DNA from: Chytridium lagenaria
Taxonomy: Eukaryota > Chytridiomycota > Chytridiomycetes > Chytridiales > Chytridiaceae
DNA: 64,000 nucleotides
NCBI GenBank assembly: GCA_025449115.1
Contig: JAHLKC010000153.1
Span: 1 to 64,000 of the forward strand
Direction: 5' to 3'
Positions 1-9,489 of this stretch are shown here, in pieces (positions within the stretch are counted from its first letter, which is position 1; every line of letters starts with the position of its first letter). The notes below the pieces were generated by a model. The model had not been told where the DNA came from. It worked only from the letters and a program-made list of their open reading frames with translations, and did not search any database. The translations under genes and the position numbers were made by a program.

Positions 1-459
1 TTTGAAAAGAAGTTTCAAAAACGGACAGGTCATTGCTGATGCTTCTCGGCGCGTGAGCATATGGCGGTGAAGCAGGGTAAATAACTGCTTGATGGATCCG
101 TCGTAATCGTTATAGATACAAGCAAGGCTGAGCTGATGAAGAGTGGCGATGCTGGGTTTGTTGAGATGATGATGCATGTGGAGAAGGATTTTTTTGGTGA
201 GTTTCGTCTTCTGTGAGAAAGATGACGATGTGACTCTTGTTTTAGATCATGGAGAACACGAGGAAACGAGAGAGATTCCGACGCTCTTAGCCCTTTTGAC
301 GCGCGATGAAGCGATTAAACTCGGCGAGAAATTTGAGAAGAACAAGGTCAGCTTGTAGGATTATGGCTGAAACTGATGTTCTTAAAGGAGTTTGCACCTA
401 CTCATCCTCATCCATCAGCACCTGACAAGGGAGGAATTACTCAGAAGCTGGGTGAGTAA
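1..459 (+). CDS. Hemerythrin (HHE) domain protein, 3' part
   Basis: C-terminal half of an HHE-family hemerythrin, a four-helix bundle that holds a di-iron centre through His and Glu/Asp and may bind O2 or sense iron or redox state. Exons read about 1-76, 116-196, 246-346 and 388-459, with introns of only 39-50 nt. Seen in order: an REHMAVKQ helix, HVEKDFFDHGEHEE with the iron-ligand pattern, a leucine-rich helix, then the family's closing APTHPHPSAPDK and a stop at 457-459. The beginning lies outside the window. Around position 50-56 the frame of NGQVIADASRR does not run into REHMAVK without a small indel, so there is either a sequence error or a break. The third intron starts GTCAGC, an unusual donor, but it is the only junction that keeps the family motif. 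Family assignment is firm; the biological role is unknown. Confidence 0.8.
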
Positions 460-724
460 AACAAAAGGTAGTCGGATCTGACTTTTTCGTTTTCATCAAG
501 CGGGTTTGGCGACAGTTCCCATCGATCTTGCCAGAGATGTTATGATGCGCGAATGACTCCTTGCGATGGCCTTGATCGCTGCGTTCCTGGCCATCCTTTT
601 CGCCACGCAATTCCTCGCACTTGCTTGAATCATATATTTCTTCTTCCCTTCTGGCAAATGATATTCTCTCATTGCAAACATGTAAATATATCTCCCATTT
701 CAAAGAGAAAAAGTTGCTGAAAAA

Positions 725-2426
725 ATGATGAAGGCTTTGGCGCATGAAGGCATCAATTGTGATGGTTGTGGAATGCTTCCTATCAAAGGAACTCGGTTTA
801 AATGCGCCAACTGCATTGACTATGACCTCTGTCCTCAATGTTATTCGATGCACAGAATGGTCCTCCTCACGAGTTTGACGGCTGCAGAAGATGGTGCTGG
901 TGCTTCCAAGTTGACGTTTGTGCCAGTTCAAACAGAGGCTTTTCATCCACTGGACCATGTGTTCTTGGTCATTGAAGTTCCGGTGCATAAAGCTACATTT
1001 GGATACACCACCCCACTACTCTTGAATGTTCTATATGACGAGGTGGAACGACCACAATCTATCCCACCTGCAGTGTCTATAGCGAGAACAAAGCTGGCGA
1101 TATCTTTTCTTCAGCAAATGAATAGGAAGACTAGTCCATCTCAAAAGAACATTGTTTTTCAGCCCGTTGAGTCTTTGGATGGTATTAGCTACCGCCGCCG
1201 CAGGTTTAAAACCTGGTACTTACGTCCAACAAGGCCTCCTATCAGAACTAGGATGTCTCATGGAACCTCAAGAAGACAACACCAGCCTACTTGATCGCAG
1301 CGCCAAAGCGTCTCTCCATGCTCTATTATCTTTAAACACGAGTCTCTATAACGGAACTCTTTCCATCGCCAACGCAATAGTCCTAACCGGCCCACCTCCC
1401 GCATCCTTCCTGTCCTCTCGCTTCGAAAACACCTGCAAAGAAGTTTTTAATTCCACCGTAGCTTCGGTGCCCACAGATCCTCTCAACCCCAATTCCTGCA
1501 AACACCTCATGGATATGATCAATAAATGGTGTTGGACACACAGCAACGGTCTGATCTCCTCCATCATGGACACCCCACCACCACCACAACCAAACCCCTC
1601 CATCATCCTCCTTAATGCACTACACCTTAAAGCTAAATGGGAAACACCATTTAAGCAATCCCTTACATCACAATCATCGTTTTACTCGCAAGGGTATGCA
1701 TTTCCGTCGTCTCCTTGTCATATGATGACGAGAATCGGGATGTTTTCGTATGCAGAGAACGATACCTTTCAAGCTGTGAGGATACCTTACGCTCATCACG
1801 TGGTGGATGCGACATCGTTCCAGCCGGCAGGAAAGCCACATCCATTCACGTTGGCCGCTTACATTATTCTACCCAAACCCTATATGGGGATATCGGAATG
1901 GCTGGAAGGATTTGGTGCAAAACCTCATGAGAACATGACACTTATCCAGAGTATTTTAATTCACCTTTCATCTCAACGTGATCGTGTCAACATCTCTCTC
2001 TTCCTCCCAAAATTCGATGTATCCACAGATGCAACCCACGCGGATCTTACACCCTTTCTCCGTGAATTTCCGACATTACTGCCACTCTTCACACCTGATG
2101 GTATATCTGCGCCATTCTCGCCGATGCTGAAAGAGGAGGTGATCCATAGTGTCAATGAGAGAGAGCTACATGTTTCAAGCATTCATCAAAAAGTGGTCGT
2201 GAAGGTTGATGAAGAAGGAACAGAAGCCGCGGCTGTGACGGCTGCGATGATGTCGTTTGGAGCAGCAAGTTCGACGAGTACGCCAAGTGTTCAGATGATG
2301 GTGGATCGAGGGTTTTTCTTTTGTATTGGGATGGAGAGTGGAGGTGAAGGTGGTGGAATGTCAAGTGGAGTGGAGATGATGTTTTCGGCAATTGTAAGGG
2401 ACGTGACGCGGGTGCTTCCACCCTGA
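725..2426 (+). CDS. ZZ zinc finger-serpin fusion protein
   Basis: A ZZ-type zinc finger opens the protein: CDGC, then CANC, DYDLCPQC, and a closing H-x3-H in HPLDHVF (residues about 12-82). It runs straight into a complete serpin. The serpin's first helix (TKLAISFLQQMNRK) lies in the zinc-finger reading frame, while NIVFSPLSLWMVLA and the rest lie one frame away. Reading the run of five T at 1153-1157 as four T joins them exactly. The reactive-centre hinge EEGTEAAAVTAA is the small-residue form of inhibitory serpins, and the loop ends in VDRGFFFCI like the family's P-x-F-x-F strand. No signal peptide is visible, so the product is probably intracellular and may inhibit a cytosolic protease, with ZZ as a targeting module. 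The start ATG is taken for its A-rich context and position before the finger; an upstream exon is possible. The alternative is two adjacent genes, but the serpin's own first helix is in the ZZ frame, which argues for one. Confidence 0.72.
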
Positions 2427-2475
2427 CCACACCAGGGTTATAGGGCTGGCGGTAGAACTTAAGACACTTTGCCCT

Positions 2476-2481
2476 AATAAA
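2476..2481 (+). terminator. Candidate polyadenylation signal after the ZZ-serpin gene
   Basis: A canonical AATAAA lies 50 bases past the serpin stop codon, followed by an AT-rich stretch. Position fits 3'-end formation; the motif is common by chance in AT-rich DNA. Confidence 0.35.
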
Positions 2482-2822
2482 TACATAATAATAATATAGT
2501 AGGCGTTGATAGACCACCGCAATAAGGGTTTTTGATCAGGGATGTTTCAGATATGTACAAAAAAAAAAAAATTAGTTAAATAAAAAAATTAATATCTAAA
2601 CATCAGGCGTTGTCTCTCAAGTTTTTTTCTCGCACACCCCATTTTATTAGGTATCACTTTGAGTAAATAGTAGTAATCGGTATAACTCTGGTGCAAAGGA
2701 AACGGTAAAAAGAAGGATCTTCAGAGTCCGTCATTTCAACTTAAAAAACGTAAAAAACTTGGTGGAGTTTAGTCATAAAGAATTACTTAACACAGTTGAC
2801 AAGTGTTCACAAGTTGTGAGGG
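2482..2822. other. Intergenic, AT-rich
   Basis: Between the serpin gene and the RGS gene. Contains A runs and AT-rich stretches, no recognisable gene. It presumably holds the RGS promoter, but I see no clear motif. Confidence 0.5.
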
Positions 2823-4720
2823 ATGCTTCTCGCCAGAAAGACAATCAAGGACTGGACGTCCTCCTTCACATCGACGTCTTCAGCATCATCATCATCAGCA
2901 TCATCAACATCATCAGCATCAGCACCATCAGCATCGCATCATCCGTCATCATCCCTCTCATCCTCACCATTACCCTCGCGATCGCCCTCCCCATCCCTCT
3001 TTTCAAGTGCATCCAAGAACTCAACTTCACCGAATCGGAGAAACAATGGAAAGAGTCGACCCAAGAGCATGATGCGACGACTGACGCTCATGAAACATGG
3101 GAGCGCTTCATCGTCGTCATCGCTATTGACGTTTAGCAAGGATTCTTTTGAAAGAGTGCTGACAGAATGGGATTTGTTTAATGAATTCAAGAATTACGCT
3201 TTGGTCCGTCGTTTATACTTACTTTTTTCGTTTGTTCTTCCTCTGGTATCAAGCAATGTTCATTTGATTAACGATTATTATGTTAGACCGTCGACCTTTG
3301 CATTGAAAACATTCGATTTTGGGAATCCGTTGTCGAGCTCGAAGACCTTCTCTCAGATTATGACTCCACCTACCCGTCACGGCCTAGACGACACCACGAC
3401 AGGGACTTGGGCACTCTCTCGTTTTCTCAACAAACCTATACACACCCTTCTCCCCACGATCGATCCAGTCCCCGCTGATATCATCCCACACTTTCTCTAC
3501 TTCCACGCCACCTTTCTCGCAAAGGAAGCCCCGTTGGAAGTCAACATTCCGGGTTCCGTTCGTAACCGTATTCAAGCGGAAATGGGGCGTAGGAAAAGTG
3601 GAGGCGGCGGGGGATCGTTTTCGAGTAACCTGTTTGATAAAGCCATCGATGAGGTGATTTCGTTGCTTTATTTTAATACGTTCAAGGGGTTTGTGGCGTA
3701 TCGTGAGAAAAATGGACCTTCAAAGACTATGCAAATGATGAGTGCGCAAAGACTCCTACTAAAGAGATGCGTTTCCGTGGGTCAAGTCCAAGGAACCGGA
3801 AAACGAAGCTGAAAAGCACTTGACAACGTCCACCTTATCCGTGGAGCAACCAAAGCCTGCATTACGAAGACGTATGAGTTTTCCAGGAAACTGCTTCTGC
3901 TCCCTCCGCCGACTCGATCGACCTAGGTGAAGACGCACAAGCAGCGTACCTCCAGATTTTAAGAGAGACCAACTTCAAGCCACCAACCTCTGCCGGCATC
4001 GCCACCTCGGCAGCATCGTTGAAACGTCGCTCAGCAGCCCGAAGAGCGTCTTTTGATCTACATGCATCCCGGGACTTTGATTCAACCCTCCTTAGATCCT
4101 TTAAACAATCCTTTCCATCCCCAACTTCTGCTGAACCCCCAAAACCACCTCCACGTCGCATCATGGTCACCACATCCCCACACGTCAATATTGCCGCTCC
4201 CGTTTCATTACGTCGTAAATCTTTCATGGAACCGTCACCTTCACCCGTCGATCTGGGGGATATCGCTGCAACCCTTTCTTTGGGGACGTTCACACGTGTC
4301 CCACCCAATCTCGCCTTTGATAAAACTTGGGAAACCCGTCCCCCCTCGTCAACGTCCAGCCAACATGATGACCTCCCCACCGCCTTCCCCGTCTATATCA
4401 CGATCCCCACCTATCATCCACGACACATCATTTAAGCGACCAAATATCATCCAGCTCCATCACGCGACATCACTGCCTCATCTTACTCAACCTGCGGCGT
4501 TCCCGCATTTAGGTGAACGGTCGTCGTCGCTCAACTTGAGTTTGTCGCCGAAACGGATGAAACCGAAACCGAAACTGATCGTCGCGCCGACGGCGGGACG
4601 GACGTCGAGTCTTGTGAATCCGATTCGAAGCGCGTCGGCGAATGTGGAGAGGGTGCCGTATATGGGGGGGAGGGTGAAGGAGAGTTTGTGGAAAACCCGG
4701 GATTTGGTAGGGGAGAGTGA
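2823..4720 (+). CDS. RGS domain protein (regulator of G-protein signalling)
   Basis: RGS proteins speed GTP hydrolysis by G-alpha subunits and so end GPCR signalling. A Ser/His-rich disordered N-terminus (about 80 residues) precedes the first half of the domain, SFERVLTEWDLFNEFKNYAL. An intron at 3204-3286, with a weak GTCCGT donor but a good TTGATTAACGA branch region, restores the next helix, LCIENIRFWESVVELEDLL. The second half follows: IIPHFLYFHATFLAKEAPL, VNIPGSVRNRI and LFDKAIDEVISLLYFNTF. This fits the fungal split RGS fold. After it comes a long Ser/Pro/Arg-rich tail. Frame changes are needed near 3455, 3760, 3890 and 4370, some beside C or A runs. The tail stays open to GESE at about 4720, where GTGAGT starts a probable last intron; the final exon is not resolved. 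It would act downstream of receptors like those at 58-64 kb. Confidence 0.75.
2878..2945. repeat. CAT/CAG trinucleotide microsatellite in the RGS N-terminus
   Basis: A run of CATCATCATCAGCATCATCAA-type triplets. In the RGS frame it gives Ser/Ala repeats, in the other frames His repeats. Length polymorphism is likely. Confidence 0.7.
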
Positions 4721-5060
4721 AGTGAGTCTTTTTATTTTAATAGTGAGAAACTGTTATCGTCTTTTTTTAAATATTATACTTTTTTTTGGTGTATGTACCC
4801 TTTTGTTTTCAGTTCGTCAAGCCCATGTTAATCTTGTTTTTTTATTGCATTACATACAATTTCTTTTCATTGCATTCGCATTTGATCTTGCATATTTTCT
4901 CATTTTGTTGCATAAAACGTTTATTACTATATTTTTTATATTTTTTATTTTTGTTATTATTGCTTTATCGGAAATTGCTTTATCAGAAACTTTTAAAGTG
5001 GCATTGACAAACCCTCAGTTAAATAATCCACCAATTATAATTCACGTCAATCGATTCTTA
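4721..5060. other. T-rich non-coding stretch
   Basis: Strongly T-rich on the + strand, spanning the last RGS intron, its 3' UTR and intergenic DNA. A long open frame full of Leu/Phe/Ile arises from the base composition and is not counted as a gene. Confidence 0.5.
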
Positions 5061-5178
5061 ACCAATGAGATGAATGATTCTTCCCATTGGTTCCATTATC
5101 AAAGATATTAACTTTCATTGGTTAACTCTCTATTTGATTTCATTTTGGCAACATTCCAGAAGCTTTCTCCCCATTGGT
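5061..5178 (+). promoter_or_regulatory. Cluster of four CCAAT boxes
   Basis: ACCAAT at 5061-5066 and its reverse ATTGG at 5086-5090, 5117-5121 and 5173-5177, about 150-270 bases upstream of the secreted-protein gene. CCAAT boxes bind the conserved HAP/NF-Y complex in fungi. The tight spacing and position make this a plausible promoter; function is inferred. Confidence 0.5.
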
Positions 5179-5331
5179 TAATTCCAAAAGAAGCGAGAAC
5201 GCCTCCTCTTATATTTCTGTTCTGTCAGCCTTCCTTCCTCTCCTAATAAAGTACCTACCCGCTCATCCGCCCTTCCTTCTTTTTTTACTTTTCTCTCTCT
5301 TGCAAGCCCCTCATCCCCCACAACAACAGCC

Positions 5332-6130
5332 ATGATCAAGTCATCCATCTTTGCTGCCATCATTGCATGTCTCGCCTGTCTCTCTGTCGTCTCAACCCAA
5401 AGCACCACCGCCCCTCCCGCCGTCGTCGTCGGTCCCACCGCACCAGCAAACGGCATAGTCTGCACGCAGCAGAACGTCTTCCGTCTGGTAATTTTCCTTT
5501 CCTGCTCTCTCTCCTCTGCTCGTTTCGCTGACACGTTGAAAAAAATAAAACAGTGTATTCGTAACTGGGTTGCTGGTGGTGGACCCGCTATTTGCGAGAT
5601 TGATAGGAACGATGAGGCGAAATATTATCGGTGCTTGTGTCAGCAGTACTCGAACCATGCGTACTGTTTCCAAGCTTTCTGTCCCTCTGACCCTGTGAGT
5701 AGTTGTGCTTGTTTGTTGGTGTTTCCATTCTTGCCTTTCGAAGCTCTCATCCGTGAAGGCGACTTTCCTCCAATACATTTTACATTACAACACATGTTGT
5801 CACATTTCTAACATCACTTTCCTACCACAGACCCTCATCAACCTCCGCGAAGACGCCAACTCCGCCTGTGTCCGAGCTAGGGTTACTTTAACTGCTCAAA
5901 CCGAAACCCTCCTTGCAACTGACCCTGTCACCCGAGCTGCAACCACTGCCACCACTGCAGCAAATGGGATCACCTCTGCACCTGTTGCATCAACAGCCAC
6001 CATTGTCACGCCTTCGTCCACACCGCTTTCGTTCCCTAGTCCTGCGAATGCTATTGTGCCGAGTGGGGTTGCGACAGTGTTTGCGGTGATTGCGGTGATT
6101 GCTGTTGTGCTTGCTGCGAGAAGGTTTTGA
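5332..6130 (+). CDS. Secreted eight-cysteine surface protein with C-terminal anchor
   Basis: 198 residues from three exons (5332-5487, 5554-5694, 5831-6130); all three junctions keep frame with clean GT-AG ends. An N-terminal signal peptide (IFAAIIACLACLSVVST) is followed by a short Thr/Pro linker and a compact domain with eight cysteines: CTQQ, CIRN, CEID, CLCQQ, CFQAFC and ACVRA. The spacing recalls CFEM-type extracellular domains, but I would not assign CFEM outright. A Thr/Ala/Ser-rich stalk, probably O-glycosylated, leads to a hydrophobic C-terminus (ATVFAVIAVIAVVLAARRF) that could be a GPI-attachment signal or a single membrane span. It should sit on the plasma membrane or cell wall. 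The CCAAT cluster lies just upstream. No frame breaks, so this model is among the cleanest in the window. Confidence 0.78.
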
Positions 6131-6731
6131 GTTGATTGTTCTTAAGTCTTTTGGAGGATGATCTCATGCTGTCGTTTTCTTTGATGGCGATTTCGCTTTC
6201 TCTGTCATTTTAAAACCTTTTTCATCGACTTTTTTCGTTTGTTTAAAAAACTTTAAATGTTGTTTTGGCACTCTCATTTTTATCGTCTCTTGTGCTTATT
6301 ATTATGGTCTAAAAACGTGTCGCGCTGTGTTTAGTTTCCAAAAATCTATAGTCTCATTTAATATTTACTTATCGTCTATAAAAGTTTTGCGTTTGGCCTG
6401 TTGTTTTGTGACTTTCAGGCGATCTCTTTACGGAACTACCAATGGAGCTACATGTCAATATCGTTGGCATGTGCTAACTGGTTTTGCTCTGCCTGGCAAT
6501 CGACCATTAAGAATATTAGTTTGCTGCAAGACTCTGCCAATCCAGTGTCTGCCCCATTTCAAAAACGACAGCCTTCAACCTTTGATGGATTGTTCGTAAT
6601 AGTTAGTGAGATGAAGCACAGTTTGGATGCGACTGTTACGCCTGTGGATTTTGAGGATTCAACTAAAGTCAAAACGCGTGACTTTGTAAGTGATTTAAAA
6701 AACAAAAACAAATTTCACAGAACCTTCAGAA
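6131..6731. other. Intergenic between the surface protein and MINDY genes
   Basis: T-rich 3' flank, then mixed sequence. Open frames at 6401-6763 show no recognisable domain. A 5' UTR intron for the next gene is possible, since an acceptor-like CACAG lies just before its ATG. Confidence 0.4.
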
Positions 6732-9150
6732 ATGGCACAAGACGATCCCACCCATCGCCTTGACGCACAGCCCAGCACCACATCCGATGCCTCAGCGCTC
6801 CCCATCGACATTGCATCCATCTCACTAACAACTGATGACATTGACCATCCCATTGGTGTATCTGAACACCTTCCATCTGCATCCGTTCCTTTCACCCCTG
6901 CAGAAGAGCCCGCTATCTCTACCTCCAATGAACAAGAGTCTCAAGCAAAGGAACCCCCCGCTCCCATCCTATCCGACTCCATTACCGCATCTATCGCTCA
7001 GACCTCATCCTCCGTCAAAGAAGCGTTGGAAACGCATCCCTCTGCATCGATGAACCCAGCTTCACCACCCATCGTTGAAGCAACCCCTCCTCCTCCACTT
7101 TCCGAACCGGTTCCCGTAGACACCCCACCCCCAACTACAAACCTTGCGCCTCCACCGCTTCATTCACGTAGTCACAGTCAAGGAGGACCAGCCAAGGAAT
7201 ACAGTCTTAAAGTGATTCAATGGAAATACCCTGGTAGAGATGAACCTGTGAAACGGGTGAATATCATCATGCAGAATGAGAATGGACCGTGTCCGTTGTT
7301 GGCGTTGTGTGAGTTGCTCCCCTTTTTTCTCTTTGGCGGCTTTTTTGACCTTTTTTTTTTTAGGTAATGTTTTGTTGTTGAGAGGGGATATCAAGATTAG
7401 TTTGGATAGGTCTACCGTGACTTATGAGAGACTTGTGGATCTCATTGGGGATTACCTCCTTGCGCGAACTCAAGTAAGTTATAAGTTGTACTGTGTCATT
7501 CTCTATCTCGAGCAACTCATGTTATCATCGTTTGTCATTCTCTACCTCTTCTCATCCCGTTGTCATCGAGTAACACATGTTCTCATCCGTTTTCATTCTC
7601 TATTTCGAGTAACTCACGTTCTCATCCCTTGTCATCCTCATCTCGAGTAATTCATGTTCCTTGTCATTCTCTATCTCGAGTAACTCCTGTTCTCATCTCT
7701 CTATTCCGAATGACACATCTTTTCATTCCGGTTGATATTTCATACCCCCCATTCCTCGTCCTAATTATTTCCCCAGAAACCCACAACCCCGTCCCCCTCC
7801 CTCCCCCCCGAAGACCAATCCCTCCTCCTGAACCTCGAACGCAACCTCCAAGACGCCATGGATCTCATCCCAACCCTCCAACAAGGCCTCGACGTGAATG
7901 TTCGTTTCGACAGTCCCTTTGCGTTTGAATTGACACCCGCTTTATTGTTGTTTGATCTGTTTGGCATCACCCTTTGTCATGGGTGGGTTGTAGATCCGGT
8001 CGACGAGGAGACGATGGAGGTGGTGGTTGGGAAGTTGGGGAGTTATAATAGGGTTGTGGAAGGGGTTGTTTGCGGGGGAGGAGGCGGCTGGGGAGATTGG
8101 GAAGGGGGTGGAGGAGGGGAGGGAGAAGAAGGAAATGGCGGTGCATGAAGGTAATGATATTGGGTTCTTTTGTTTATTAGTAGTTTATTAGGATTTTGTT
8201 CATTAGTAGTTCTATCTGTTGCTCTCATCTTGTTTTTTAATGTTTTTTTTTGGTTATACATCATTTTGCTCTTTCTTTTTTTCTCTGATTTCTTTTCGAT
8301 TTTTGGTTAGATTGGAGTTTCTATTCAATGTAGCTGCTCTACTTGAAGTTATGGGTTTGCTGTTATTCGGCGCTAACGGCGCTAATCTCTGCACTACTTT
8401 ACCTTCTCTTGATGGTTTTATATCTTGTTATATCCACTCTACACGCGTTTTTTTTTTCTAACCTAAGTTTTTCAATCTCATATCAGGTCTCGTCTGTCAA
8501 TCCTTTCTCAACACCACCGCCTCCCAATTAACCTACCACGGTCTCACCCTCCTCACCGACTCTCTGGGCCCCTCCACCCTCTCTGTCCTTTTCCGCAACA
8601 ACCACTTTTCCACTCTTGTCCGCCTCCCCTCCCCTCACCCTCCTACCTCCTCACGCTCGTCACCGACCACGGCTTCCTCTCGACGCCTGGAGTCGTCTGG
8701 GAGACGCTGGATAATGTGGAGGGGGATTCGACGTTTACGGATGGCGAGTTCCGTGGGTTTGATGGTGGAAGTGGGAGTCAGGTTGATAGTGAAACTGAAC
8801 GAGCGATTGCGATGGTTGCTGCTGGAGAGGATGGGGTGGAGGAGCAGGAACGGGCTTGGGAGGAGGTGAAGCAGGGGAGACGTGAGGAGGAGGAGATGGA
8901 TGATGATCTTGCTTTGGCGATTTCGTTGTCGAAGCAGGAGGGGGAGGGGCCTGTGGGTCCTGTGGGGAGGAGGGTAGTGCCGCCCCGGACTTCGTCTTAT
9001 GCTGTTGCGCAGGTTAGGACGGATGCGGAGTATGCGATGCAGTTGCAGAGGATGGAGGAGGAGAGGGTGGGGGGGTGGGGAGGGGGGACGGGGGGTGGGG
9101 AGGGGGAGGTTGTGAAAAAGAAGGAGAAGGAGAATTGTTTGACGATGTGA
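6732..9150 (+). CDS. MINDY-family deubiquitinase with UIM
   Basis: MINDY (FAM63) enzymes are cysteine proteases that trim K48-linked ubiquitin chains. After a Pro/Ser-rich N-terminus of about 150 residues comes IMQNENGPCPLLAL with the catalytic Cys and oxyanion Gln, then NVLLLRGDIKI, LDVNVRFDSPFAFE, FGITLCHGWVVDP, a SQLTYHGLTLL segment and FRNNHFSTL with the catalytic His. A ubiquitin-interacting motif, DDDLALAISLSKQE, lies near the C-terminus, as in MINDY-1/2. Exons read 6732-7308, 7364-7473, 7777-8150 and 8487-9150. Frame corrections are needed in the GGGG run near 8058 (one G fewer gives VEGLFAGEEAA) and in a C-rich stretch near 8625. Intron 2 carries a minisatellite. The last exon is strikingly G-rich on the coding strand. 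Identification is strong. Confidence 0.85.
7494..7715. repeat. Minisatellite inside MINDY intron 2
   Basis: About five diverged copies of a roughly 35-60 bp unit built on CATTCTCTATCTCGAGTAAC and GTTCTCATC. It fills most of the 303-nt intron, while the splice ends stay unique. Confidence 0.7.
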
Positions 9151-9489
9151 TTGAATGAGGGGGCGGTTTTTTTTTTGTTGTTGTTTTTTTTTGAGCGTTG
9201 GTTTTGTGGACTGTGGATGTATTTTTTGTTGATTTATCTGTGGACATGTTGACGTGCAGATGTTGTTGTATGTTTTTTGTTTTTTTGTTTTGTCAAATGT
9301 ATGGTTTTGTTTTTTTTTTACTTTGATACATTTTACTTTTTTTTTTTTTTTTTTTGTTTTTTGTTTTGTTTCTTGCTTTTTTTTGTGTGTGTTTGAAAAT
9401 TGCTTTTTCACAAACGTGATCATAAAATTTACGAAAAAACCAGTGAATGCTTTTTTTTTTGTTTTAGTTGGGTGATTGTTTTTTTTTTC
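9151..9489. other. T-rich 3' flank of the MINDY gene
   Basis: Long T runs broken by G. No gene seen; it leads into the minisatellite. Confidence 0.5.

Noticed and set aside
437..988. Minus-strand open frames opposite the ZZ finger
   Set aside because: They overlap a strongly supported plus-strand domain and contain no recognisable motif.
1152..2426. Serpin as a separate gene starting near 1152
   Set aside because: The first serpin helix (TKLAISFLQQMNRK) lies upstream in the zinc-finger frame, and no ATG or promoter separates them.
4786..5007. Apparent multi-span membrane protein rich in Leu/Phe
   Set aside because: A product of T-rich base composition within an intron or intergenic region; no family motif and no start context.
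9254..9475. Phe/Val-rich open frame after the MINDY gene
   Set aside because: Encoded by homopolymer T runs only.
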